Assembly: GCF_947241705.1 (NCBI RefSeq)
Contig: NC_079259.1
Span: 620,001 to 684,000 of the forward strand
Direction of reading: 5' to 3'
DNA: 64,000 nt
Origin: Saccharomyces mikatae IFO 1815
Taxonomy: Eukaryota; Ascomycota; Saccharomycetes; Saccharomycetales; Saccharomycetaceae
The translations under genes and the position numbers were made by a program. This document shows, one piece after another, positions 29,766 to 38,384 of the stretch; within the stretch, counting starts at the first letter, position 1; each line of letters begins with the position of its first letter. The notes beneath the pieces are model-generated. The model saw only the letters and a list, made by a program, of their open reading frames with translations, was not told the origin of the DNA and ran no database searches.

Positions 29766-31190
29766 TTAGTAGTAATTTTCGTAATCGAATCTGTCGGGCA
29801 TGATGGCTGGCGCTACTACTGTCCAGCCGTAAAGTGCGTAACATATCCATGCGCTGACAATCTTAACCCAAGAATAGAAATATGTTCTTCCCACCGGTAT
29901 AAAATCCCCTACATCATCCTGAGTAACGTTGATTGTTAGTAAAATAGCAATCCACTGGGTTGCCAAAAAAAATATGATGTGAAATAAAGTGTAATTGTAC
30001 TTAGTACCAGTTCTTTCATCATCATTTTGGCTACCTATAGCGCCTGAAGCAGAGGTAGGTGTTCCTAACCAGGCCGTATCATATAAAGCACTTTCTGGTA
30101 AAGATCCTTCTTCCACAGCTTGCTTAATGGCCTCATACCTTAACTGATTTCTTGTCTGACCACCCAATCCCTCATACTCGATATCGTTTCCGAGATATAT
30201 AGCACCATTCGTATTAGTGCCTTGAAATGCACTATTAGCAGCCGCTCTTGTTGTTGTATAAGCAATAGCAATAAAAGTAAATAATGAGCCCAATATAATG
30301 CTAAACTTACGGGTACCACTAGATCTAACTAATGGGTTACACATTTTGTCATCCGGTTCAGAAGACATGGCACTCATCGTTAAATAAGTACAGTAAACAG
30401 AAACCATACTACTTTGTGCCAACCCACTTTTAGGGTTGGCCTCCTGGATCTTAGGATTCACCGATAAAACAAGCGTTATAACAGTTAATACCAAATTAAC
30501 TGTCACGGCTGTTTGATTCATGTTACACTGCTGGTGACAAAACATAATATACATAACGACAGTCATGATGATCGATGCAGTGTACATGGAAGTTGTTCCT
30601 AAAACCAAAAACCGTTGCCAAAATGAGGAGTCTTCATCTTCAGACTCAACGTGACTAATACATGTTTCTGCCCATTCATGAGCAAAGTCCACTAACAATA
30701 TAAGCCCAACCAGGATGAAAATTGCTCCACTAGGAACTGATACCCATTTGGAAAAGAAGATATAAAAGTCGTTTGGGATAACAAATGAAAGAACGATGAG
30801 ACATAAATACAATATAAACTTCAAACTCCACCATGAATTTTGGAATGCAGCTCTCATATCATTAGTTGACTTCACTCCCGTTAGTACAGACGCTAATATC
30901 AAATGCAAGCATCCTAATGCAAAATTTAATCTATGAACTGTGAAGAACCCACATTCTCCGGTCCCAGTGCATGTCTTCCCCGGCCAGAGAATAGATTTGT
31001 TCGCCGAATATGATATCCATGATATCAATGAATTAATTAAAAGCCAAACGGCGTAGAGAAGTCTTGTCCCCAGGGAGGAAGACCCTAATGAAGATGCTGC
31101 CTTGGACATTAAGTTTGAGCAGCAGCCTCCAAAGCAGGACGCCACGAAGGAGCCGGCCATACTAACCGGCAAAGAAATTACGGCACCCAT
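29766..31190 (-). CDS. TMS1: Tms1, serine-incorporator (Serinc/TDE1) family membrane protein
   Basis: Vacuolar multi-pass protein of the eukaryotic Serinc family; biochemical role in yeast is unproven. The start is ATG 31190 (MGAVISLPVS), the conserved Serinc N-terminus. The open frame extends 74 codons further to 31412 but contains no other ATG. It has 474 residues (473 in S. cerevisiae) and about ten to eleven membrane segments, beginning at 5-25 and ending with a pair in the last 80 residues. Conserved pieces include NKSILWPGKTC, SWWSLKFILYLCLI and the YCTYLTMSAMSSEPDDKCN-like segment. Its promoter is shared with divergent ARP10, with only 215 bp between the two ATGs. Confidence 0.95.
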   Translation of the reverse strand: MGAVISLPVSMAGSFVASCFGGCCSNLMSKAASSLGSSSLGTRLLYAVWLLINSLISWISYSANKSILWPGKTCTGTGECGFFTVHRLNFALGCLHLILASVLTGVKSTNDMRAAFQNSWWSLKFILYLCLIVLSFVIPNDFYIFFSKWVSVPSGAIFILVGLILLVDFAHEWAETCISHVESEDEDSSFWQRFLVLGTTSMYTASIIMTVVMYIMFCHQQCNMNQTAVTVNLVLTVITLVLSVNPKIQEANPKSGLAQSSMVSVYCTYLTMSAMSSEPDDKMCNPLVRSSGTRKFSIILGSLFTFIAIAYTTTRAAANSAFQGTNTNGAIYLGNDIEYEGLGGQTRNQLRYEAIKQAVEEGSLPESALYDTAWLGTPTSASGAIGSQNDDERTGTKYNYTLFHIIFFLATQWIAILLTINVTQDDVGDFIPVGRTYFYSWVKIVSAWICYALYGWTVVAPAIMPDRFDYENYY

Positions 31191-31405
31191 GATATATTGC
31201 AGTACTTTATGGAAGGTGTTTAGATAGGAAAATCTTCTTTGTGTATTATTATGAATTTCGTAGAGGGATGTGAAATTATCAAAAACGGTTCTTTTTTCGT
31301 TAGAGTATAATAATCCGGCTATTGCCGAAATTTTACAACAGAGATTGCAAACCAATGGCAGCTGTAAAGAATTAAATAGGCCTACTCCAAATGGTTCAAG
31401 AAAAG

Positions 31406-32272
31406 ATGCCAAATAGTACAGTGATAATTTATTTAGGAGCTAACAGAATCGAAATTGGGAGAAGTACTGGATCATGCCCGCAAGAGATTATTAATTGGGA
31501 AAAAGATTATATTAATGGAGAATATAGGATAGGGTTAAAGAAAATATTGGAACGTTACTTTCAGTCGTTCAACACCTTGAGAAATCACGAAATACAAGTT
31601 TTAATATTGGAAGATATATTTATTTCTGTAGCTGAAAAGAAAATTATTTGTAGCATCTTGTTTGATGAATTGTACTGTGCTTATGTTGCATTTATTCCCA
31701 GAGTTATCGTACATTGTCTATCCTGCAATACAAGGAATGCGATTGTTGTGGACGTAGTTGCCAGTCATACCACATGTGTACCCATCTTTGATCTTAGGCC
31801 TTTGCAACAGTACATAAAGTATACAAAGCGAGATCAAGAGGACGTACATTTAAATAAGTCTCCCACGAGCTGTCCCTATACGTCGATATTCTTTGACAAA
31901 GAGTACAACTTTGAAGTTTATGAAGACGATGAGATTCCAGTAATAAATCTTGTCAAAGGTATTATAGATTCACTTCCCATTGACTTGAGGAAACCTCTTA
32001 GGGAAAATATCATCATAGTGAATATCGAAGAGAAATTCGAAACAACAATAAAAGAATTATTCAGGGAAAACATGAGTTCATCTATAATCCAGTTCTCTAA
32101 AGACTACTGGCAGGCTGGCTCTGCATGCGCAAAGACATTTATGCATTCTAGAGGGGGGAGTGTTGCAGGATTGAAAAGAGATGAGTTTTGTAATAATCCC
32201 AACATTGTTCCTGATTGGTTTGACTTTTACTTCAAAAGTGGAGTGAAGCCCATAAAACAGCCTTCACCTTAA
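31406..32272 (+). CDS. ARP10: Arp10, actin-related protein of the dynactin pointed-end complex
   Basis: Component of yeast dynactin; helps Arp1 filament stability and dynein-dependent spindle positioning. The start is placed at ATG 31406 (MPNSTVIIYLGANRIEIGRS), which aligns with the S. cerevisiae N-terminus. An ATG five codons upstream (31391) is also in frame. This gives 288 residues against 284. The actin-like fold shows at the N-terminal beta-hairpin (VIIYLGANRIEIGRS) and in NAIVVDVVASHTTCVPIFDLRPL (nucleotide-cleft strand). Key actin nucleotide-binding residues are degenerate, as usual for Arp10. Sequence divergence from S. cerevisiae is higher than for its neighbours. Confidence 0.92.
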   Translation: MPNSTVIIYLGANRIEIGRSTGSCPQEIINWEKDYINGEYRIGLKKILERYFQSFNTLRNHEIQVLILEDIFISVAEKKIICSILFDELYCAYVAFIPRVIVHCLSCNTRNAIVVDVVASHTTCVPIFDLRPLQQYIKYTKRDQEDVHLNKSPTSCPYTSIFFDKEYNFEVYEDDEIPVINLVKGIIDSLPIDLRKPLRENIIIVNIEEKFETTIKELFRENMSSSIIQFSKDYWQAGSACAKTFMHSRGGSVAGLKRDEFCNNPNIVPDWFDFYFKSGVKPIKQPSP

Positions 32273-32396
32273 ATAAATTGTATATACTCAAATGTTAAAA
32301 ACAACGCTGCTTGCTTTTCTTCTACATAAAAAGAGAGTGTTGAGAACTGATTTTGGAGACATATAGGTAGTTCAGTTCCAAAAGCAACCAAAAAAG

Positions 32397-32470
32397 TGGT
32401 CTCTAGCGGGATCGAACCGCTGATCCCCGCGTTATTAGCACGGTGCCTTAACCAACTGGGCCAAGAGACC
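32397..32470 (-). tRNA. tRNA-Ile, anticodon AAT
   Basis: A 74-nt cloverleaf on the minus strand. The acceptor arms are GGTCTCT and AGAGACC with discriminator A. The D-arm is GGCCCAGTTGGTTAAGGC and the T-arm contains GGTTCGATCCC. The anticodon loop CT-AAT-AA has its anticodon at 32434-32436. There is no intron. A run of T on its own strand (A-run at 32391-32395) provides termination. Confidence 0.97.
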
Positions 32471-32836
32471 ATTTCTTGTTGTCGTTGTTAATGTTGAAAT
32501 GGTATAGGACGCATTAGCAGTGACGACTATGATGTGGATGACACATTAGAAATTACTTAAAAAGGTACTTGCTAATGACATTTGAAACGAACTTAGACAC
32601 TCTACTCTAAACAGTAATGATAACTAACATATATAAATAGTAGTATTCTAGGAAACTACAATCCAGAAGAAATACATAGAGATAGAGAAAAATAAATAAG
32701 TTTTAGATCAGAAGTTCCCCTAATACTTGGATAGGAAGTTCACTACGTGACAGTTATTGACAACTAGCAAAAATTATTATACATTTATTAAGGAAATATA
32801 TGTTCTAAACTAAAAATGTTTCTCTATCTCTCCATG

Positions 32837-33169
32837 TGTTGGAATAAGTGATTAAAAATATACATTCATTCGTATGAATTGGAATAAGCGATTACAACTA
32901 TACTTTCTTCGTATAAATTGGATTAAACAAATTCTAATAATAGAATTTACTGCAGTAATGAGATGAAGATCTATTAATTGTCCAGAAATTAGTATATAAG
33001 AAGATAGAATCCATAACTAAGATCTTATCATCAATGTACTGAATTATGTCTGAACCGTTGGATTTAACACAACCAATCAGCGTGTGTTTTATATACCTCT
33101 CTTATATAATTTAAGAAAGAACGACTTATTCTTAATTATTACAGCTTACTTAACAACTAATTATCAACA
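32837..33169 (+). mobile_element. Solo LTR, Ty4/tau- or Tsu4-like (family uncertain)
   Basis: 333 bp bounded by TGTTGG and TATCAACA, giving a perfect TGTTG/CAACA inverted end repeat like Ty4-family LTRs and unlike the TCTCA end of delta. A TAGTATATAAGAAGATAG block looks like an LTR TATA region. Two tandem 39-40-bp units lie at 32839-32878 and 32879-32917 (TTGGAATAAGYGATTA... to TTCGTATRAA), with a partial third. Flanking 5-mers (CCATG and AAATA) do not match. No internal coding region is present. That it is an LTR is fairly sure; the family is a best guess. Confidence 0.65.
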
Positions 33170-33181
33170 AAATACTACTTT

Positions 33182-33507
33182 TGTTGGAATGAAATCAACT
33201 ACCGTCTATCAACTAGTAGTCATACTACTAGTACATTATCATATACGGTGTTAGATGATGACATAAGTTATGAGACGTTGTCATCGATGTTAGGGGAGGC
33301 TGAAACGCAAGGATTGGTAATGTAATAGGATAATGAGTGACAACGCATAAAGCAAGAGAACAAATATATACATTGTTGTGTAGAACTATCGATTCCCCCG
33401 TGGTTGCTATATCTCGAGAACTTCTAGTACATTCTGTATGTATAGTAGCGTTACTCTGATCAAAGGATGGGACCCCAAACATTCTTTCAAAATTTACCAA
33501 TCTCTCA
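33182..33507 (+). mobile_element. Solo LTR, Ty1/Ty2-type (delta)
   Basis: 326 bp starting TGTTGGAATGAAATCAAC and ending TCTCTCA. Diagnostic blocks are ATCATATACGGTGTTAGATG, GAAACGCAAGGATTGGTAA and GAGAACTTCTAGTACATTC. It is in the same orientation as, and 12 bp downstream of, the neighbouring LTR. No target-site duplication is visible (ACTTT and TGAAT). It lies about 710 bp upstream of the tRNA-Ile 5' end. Confidence 0.88.
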
Positions 33508-33851
33508 TGAATAATCTTGGTTGTATTTTTATCGTAACTTTGCGTTTGGAAAGGTATATAAACATATATTGCTGTTATTTTCAACAGTCTGTGTTTGAGA
33601 AAATATCAATAAAACCATCATCTACCCAATTGCATAGGAAATTTATTCTTTCTTGGCCGTATATTCGTGATCAAAAATCTTGATATCTGCACACTTTTCC
33701 CACAAGATAAGGAGATTAATTTTGTATCCTATTTTATCAAAATGTCTCTCACGCTATATAAGTTACTGACATGTGTAACTTGACACAATTTCTCAAGTTA
33801 CAGAAAAACCTGCATGTTACTTTCTTTATTCTATAAGAGAGTAAAACCAAA

Positions 33852-35870
33852 TTACTCAATTTTAACCGCAGAGTAAATCTTTCTAATAAAAAGCATGCAA
33901 CTAAAAAAACCAATTGCTCCAGTGACTACACAACATAATGCAGATATAATAAATGAATATCCAAAATACAACACGATAGTAATGAATCCACCAAGTTTAA
34001 ATTTGGTAAATAGTATGGAGTGGATAAACATATACACCGAACATCCTAAACCACCGATAATAAAACTTCTCCATTGCCATTGCCAGTTTTCGAGACACAA
34101 TGAGTGATATGTGATTAAAACTGTCACTAGTGAGGTTGTTAAAGTCAACAACAAGAATGAAAATAGTAAGAATCCAAACATGTAAAAAATCTTGTTGAAC
34201 CATAAACTGGAGTAAATGAAGTATAATTCTACTGCTATCGAGCCAAAACAGAAGATCCCAGCGATTAGGGTCGCTTGAATCGTTCTCAAATACCAAGGCT
34301 GATATGGAACCTGTCTAGCGATCTGATTTGTTTTAGTTGGATGCTCATCCCAATTGCACCACTTATGGGCAATCATTGAACCCGCAAAAGACAACGGAAT
34401 AGAAACTGCAAACCATAGAAAAATGATGAAGAACAAAGTACTTGCTGGAATTACTCCTGAAGAATGCGCAAATAACAAAAAAAAATTCATTGCAACTATT
34501 AGTACAAAAATTCCACCAGGAAGCAATATTGGCGTTAATATTAGATTTGCCTTCCAATAGGGTCCATGAAAAAACTTGTATACACCCATTGAGGTGTAGG
34601 ATCCTACAAATCCAAATAATGCATAAAAAACAAACATTACAGTTGGCAAGGATCCTCTCGAAACGGGAGATACCAGACCCAATGCGGCCAAAAAAATGCT
34701 ACATATGATCATCAAAAACAATTGAACACCTGAACCCACAAGTACAGAAAGCAGCATTGATTTTGTTGGGGTTCTAAATACATCACCATGTCCCAATTTC
34801 CAACCGGAATCTTCATGAAATTCGTTATCCAAGTTAAGTTCGTTATAACGAGAAAGATCGCTGTTTAGAGCCCGCAAAAGAGAATGCATGACGACAGAAG
34901 ACAATAATACAATGATAACAGAAAAATTAATGAGTGAAAACCATTGAATTTGTGGGTCATAGATATGTAGATACTTATCCCATCTCGTAGCCCAAACTGT
35001 ATCAGAAGCAACAAATTTAACAGAATACGTAAAGTAAATCTCATTATCCCCTTCCTCGTCCAGTATGAGAGGCTTCGTCGCTTTAGAACACGAGTCAGGT
35101 GATGATCTTTCGATGGACATAGGATTCACGGTGACACCAACAACACGGTAATTATCGTCACCACGATCATGGAATTCCACTTCAATGTCAAAATGATTGA
35201 CGAAGTAAGGTAATTCTACTGTTTTAACCAAATTAGGCTTTATATTTTTAGGTTCTCGGGCATCTAATGCAGCACCTGTATTTGAGGTCTCCGAATCAAG
35301 TTCTTCCATTGTACTAGGAATCACCTTACCATCAATGGTATTCTTAACAGCTGTAATACCTAATTCAAACCCTGTACCGTAGTAGTTTGTTTTGGTTCTG
35401 CTATCCCAAACTTTTCTTGCTGCCGGTAATCCATCAACAAGCCAATTTTGGAAAAATCCACTTTTAATTAGTTTATTAATAAATTTGGCATCTTTTCCGG
35501 GAATTGTATTCTCACAAAGAGCAACACATTCCTTTGTCTCTAGCATCCTCAACTGGAACGGGGAATTGTAAATTCTGTCACCAAATATTATTGAACCCAA
35601 CGACTCCGGCTGTCTCTCGACATGTTCTGGCCTGCAAAAATGAAACCTTTCATTATAGTAATCATAAGAGTAAAGATAATGTTCTTTATCACTTGAAATA
35701 TCTTTACCATTTTCATCTTGATGCTGAAAGTAAATCGATGGAGTCAAGCGGTTCACCAAAAGTGGAATTTCATCGTTTTTGTGATAAGTTGTAGGAGATA
35801 AACCAGGCAAAGAAAATGCCTTAGTTAGACCAATATAAAAAAAAAGTAACAACCAAATACTTTGTTTCAT
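33852..35870 (-). CDS. TMN2: Tmn2, TM9-superfamily (nonaspanin) endosomal/vacuolar protein
   Basis: Transmembrane-nine protein, paralog of Emp70, linked to cell adhesion, filamentous growth and copper/endosomal homeostasis. The start is set at ATG 35870, giving 672 residues, the S. cerevisiae length, and a clear signal peptide (MKQSIWLLLFFYIGLTKAFS). An in-frame ATG 18 codons upstream would bury that signal. A luminal domain fills about 20-290 and is followed by nine hydrophobic helices to the C-terminus. The tail ends in KIE, the KXD/E motif that TM9 proteins use for COPI-dependent retention. Divergent from TRS85. Confidence 0.95.
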   Translation of the reverse strand: MKQSIWLLLFFYIGLTKAFSLPGLSPTTYHKNDEIPLLVNRLTPSIYFQHQDENGKDISSDKEHYLYSYDYYNERFHFCRPEHVERQPESLGSIIFGDRIYNSPFQLRMLETKECVALCENTIPGKDAKFINKLIKSGFFQNWLVDGLPAARKVWDSRTKTNYYGTGFELGITAVKNTIDGKVIPSTMEELDSETSNTGAALDAREPKNIKPNLVKTVELPYFVNHFDIEVEFHDRGDDNYRVVGVTVNPMSIERSSPDSCSKATKPLILDEEGDNEIYFTYSVKFVASDTVWATRWDKYLHIYDPQIQWFSLINFSVIIVLLSSVVMHSLLRALNSDLSRYNELNLDNEFHEDSGWKLGHGDVFRTPTKSMLLSVLVGSGVQLFLMIICSIFLAALGLVSPVSRGSLPTVMFVFYALFGFVGSYTSMGVYKFFHGPYWKANLILTPILLPGGIFVLIVAMNFFLLFAHSSGVIPASTLFFIIFLWFAVSIPLSFAGSMIAHKWCNWDEHPTKTNQIARQVPYQPWYLRTIQATLIAGIFCFGSIAVELYFIYSSLWFNKIFYMFGFLLFSFLLLTLTTSLVTVLITYHSLCLENWQWQWRSFIIGGLGCSVYMFIHSILFTKFKLGGFITIVLYFGYSFIISALCCVVTGAIGFFSCMLFIRKIYSAVKIE

Positions 35871-36129
35871 CACCCTATATTGGTTGTCTACATGTGTATT
35901 AATACAACCGCTACTAAATTTCATATCTTGTAATTTTCATATCTTGTAAATTTAGGGTTCTCAAAATACCTTTCTAACTCAACTATAAACAAAAGCTATA
36001 ATTTCTTCGGACAAATTCCAGTGAAAATATCAGAAAAACTAATGGATTGGCAGGCAAATGATTTGAGTAGATCAAAGGAACAATAGGTTGTCATTCATTC
36101 GACCATTACAGGTACTAAAGTAACTAATA

Positions 36130-38226
36130 ATGGTTTTTTCTTACGAGCATTATATGAATCTCCTTTTCCATTTGGATAATAGTAAAGAAACAGTGCCTCC
36201 AGAGATTGCGAAAAGGATAGTTTCTAATGCTATAGCTCCCGTGATAACAGTAACTTCAACTCCACTATTCGACAAACACATTCAAGAAGCGTACAAAGTT
36301 GATTCTCTCTATATGCTGCTACGATTTTTTGGTGGTTGTGTTTCCGATAGAGATCAAGCAAACGAAGTAAAAGTTGGACAAGATGAACATCAGGTAGGTG
36401 ATACAAACGCCTCAATGGAATCGTTTTCCAAAAGTAAGAATTTAGAAGTTCCTAATTTACCAAAGAAAGGGAGCCGCAGCAGGTCGAATAGTCTTTTTCA
36501 AAGGGATTCGACCCAGTCCCAGTATATCAGATTTACAAGACCGTTAGACGATCTGATTGAAACCAGAGACACGAACGATATGCTGTTTAATTACCATTCC
36601 TTGGAGGTGTTCTTGGATAATTACTTGAAGTTGGTTGCGGATAATACTGATGAAATGGTACCCCATGACCTCCTTAAGAAGTCGATTTACCATAGTTTTT
36701 TTTCGCTAGCAATTTCTTCCACTAATAACTTATCACCATATGAAACGTTTAACCATCCTATTCTTTCCTTAATTGCTTTAGATATATCAAATGGGGAAGT
36801 GTATGAGGATGCAAGAGATCTGTTAGTCAACTTCAAGAATCTAAATCATAATACCGAAAACTTTCCTCTTTTCATGAATACAAACGAAATGCTTCCAGTT
36901 TTCTTACTCTGCTATAACGATGAATCCCAAGAAGAATTCGAAAAATGCCAAGCTTTGGCAAAGAAGCTAAAAAAACAGTTGTTTGTCGAGAGTGTTTTAT
37001 TATCCCTTTGGAAAGATTCTTTCATTGAAGCCAATAACTCTGCCATACAGTTACATCAACCAGTCATGTCATCACTTGAAGAAATTCTTTTTTTTCTTCA
37101 AGCTCCAACTCAAACATCTCTTTCTTTACCTTTGATAAATTCCATCTATGATATGCTTGATTATCTCGTTTATGATTTGATGATACCATTCATGAAGAGA
37201 AAAGTTTCGTTCTGGGAAGAGACGATCTTACAACCAAGAAAGTCGCTATTTAACGGTGCAAAATTTTTCAAAAAGTTCATGAATAAAAATCCTAGCAATG
37301 GCAATCATCATCACAATTCTCTAACGAGTGATAACCAAGGTAATGAATATTTTGCATCTTCATCTTCTGAATTCTTGATGAGGAAATTAGCAGATTGGTC
37401 TATGATGCTATCCGACTTTAAAACTGCTTATTCTACTTATGAGTCACTTATGGATGATCTAGATGCTTTCCCCAAATATCTGGCTTCTTGCATCGAATGG
37501 TGTGCAGTATCATTACTGATGGGTGCACAGAGGATAGTCACAGTGAAGATGATCAAAAATGATATAAATCCACTCATCGAAAAAGCTCTAGCCACATACG
37601 AAAACTGCTCCAAAATACAGCGCAGTAAAAGCGAAAAATCATCGTCTTCAAATACTGTAGAACCAGTGCGTTCATATGAGACACGTTGTATGATTTTGGC
37701 ATCCGAATTATTTTTATCCTTAAGCGATAAATGGACATCTACACCCTACGCTATTCAATATTTGGAAACAATTCTCGATGAATGCAAATTGGGGCCCTGC
37801 TGCCAAATTATGATTTGGGAGAGACTTAGTGACTGCTATAGTTTGAGAGTTGACCCTAGAATCAAACATAGAGTTGGTGCGATGAAAAAGGGCATTAGGG
37901 ACACTGAAGACCTCCGAGGTGGCGACGGAAACTCCACAGATCATTTCACAGACGATGACATATTATCGGAGGGATTAACAAGGAAACGCAAAGCGGCTTT
38001 TTTTAGGTTAATAGCGGCTAGGAAATGGGCAGAACAAAAACAATGGAGACAGGTTTCCTGGTGCTTAAAAGATATCGAAAGCATCTATTCGGATATCAAA
38101 TTTCTAAATGGTGACGGTTTGATTTTAAGTAAGTTGCATAATCAACTCAATTTAAAGGATTTAAATTCTGCACCGAGTCCCACCGAAAAGAATCCTACAA
38201 TGACAAGCGTTAGTTTTATTGGATGA
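36130..38226 (+). CDS. TRS85: Trs85, TRAPPIII subunit
   Basis: Specific subunit that directs the TRAPPIII complex (a Ypt1 exchange factor) to pre-autophagosomal membranes; also needed for the Cvt pathway and sporulation (old name GSG1). It has 698 residues, the same as S. cerevisiae. The sequence is mostly helical with no membrane segment; a basic, Ser-rich loop (KKGSRSRSNSLFQRDS) is near residue 115. Family-specific C-terminal blocks such as CCQIMIWERLSDCY and RKRKAAFFRLIAARKWAE are intact. Identified from overall similarity and position between TMN2 and YDR109C. Confidence 0.94.
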   Translation: MVFSYEHYMNLLFHLDNSKETVPPEIAKRIVSNAIAPVITVTSTPLFDKHIQEAYKVDSLYMLLRFFGGCVSDRDQANEVKVGQDEHQVGDTNASMESFSKSKNLEVPNLPKKGSRSRSNSLFQRDSTQSQYIRFTRPLDDLIETRDTNDMLFNYHSLEVFLDNYLKLVADNTDEMVPHDLLKKSIYHSFFSLAISSTNNLSPYETFNHPILSLIALDISNGEVYEDARDLLVNFKNLNHNTENFPLFMNTNEMLPVFLLCYNDESQEEFEKCQALAKKLKKQLFVESVLLSLWKDSFIEANNSAIQLHQPVMSSLEEILFFLQAPTQTSLSLPLINSIYDMLDYLVYDLMIPFMKRKVSFWEETILQPRKSLFNGAKFFKKFMNKNPSNGNHHHNSLTSDNQGNEYFASSSSEFLMRKLADWSMMLSDFKTAYSTYESLMDDLDAFPKYLASCIEWCAVSLLMGAQRIVTVKMIKNDINPLIEKALATYENCSKIQRSKSEKSSSSNTVEPVRSYETRCMILASELFLSLSDKWTSTPYAIQYLETILDECKLGPCCQIMIWERLSDCYSLRVDPRIKHRVGAMKKGIRDTEDLRGGDGNSTDHFTDDDILSEGLTRKRKAAFFRLIAARKWAEQKQWRQVSWCLKDIESIYSDIKFLNGDGLILSKLHNQLNLKDLNSAPSPTEKNPTMTSVSFIG

Positions 38227-38384
38227 TTTTTTATAGAAAGTCATATTCTAAGTATAAAATATATGTACGAATCTTATAGAGTTTTTTTTTTCAGAAATTT
38301 TCTTTCAAATTTTCCGCAGATACAACTACCATAGATCGTTAGTTTCTTTCAAGGACTTCTTATTTTTTGCATGTTTACTTTTTT

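Larger units (their letters stand above)
32273..33851. other. ARP10-TMN2 interval: tRNA-Ile and two solo LTRs
   Basis: Contains tRNA-Ile (32397-32470), an LTR at 32837-33169 and a delta LTR at 33182-33507. The remainder (32471-32836 and 33508-33851) is AT-rich without recognisable genes; it includes the 3' ends of ARP10 and TMN2. Open frames such as 33228-33584 lie within LTR sequence. Confidence 0.65.

Noticed and set aside
31191-31412. 74-codon open extension of TMS1 overlapping the ARP10 5' end
   Set aside because: Starts with TTG and contains no ATG; Serinc proteins begin at MGAV, which is ATG 31190. Probably chance openness opposite ARP10.
33228-33584. 118-codon minus-strand ORF
   Set aside because: Runs through the delta LTR at 33182-33507; LTR sequence is non-coding and the product resembles no Ty protein.
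35871-35924. 18-residue longer TMN2 from the upstream ATG
   Set aside because: The shorter form starts with a proper signal peptide and equals the S. cerevisiae length; the longer one would place charged residues before the signal.
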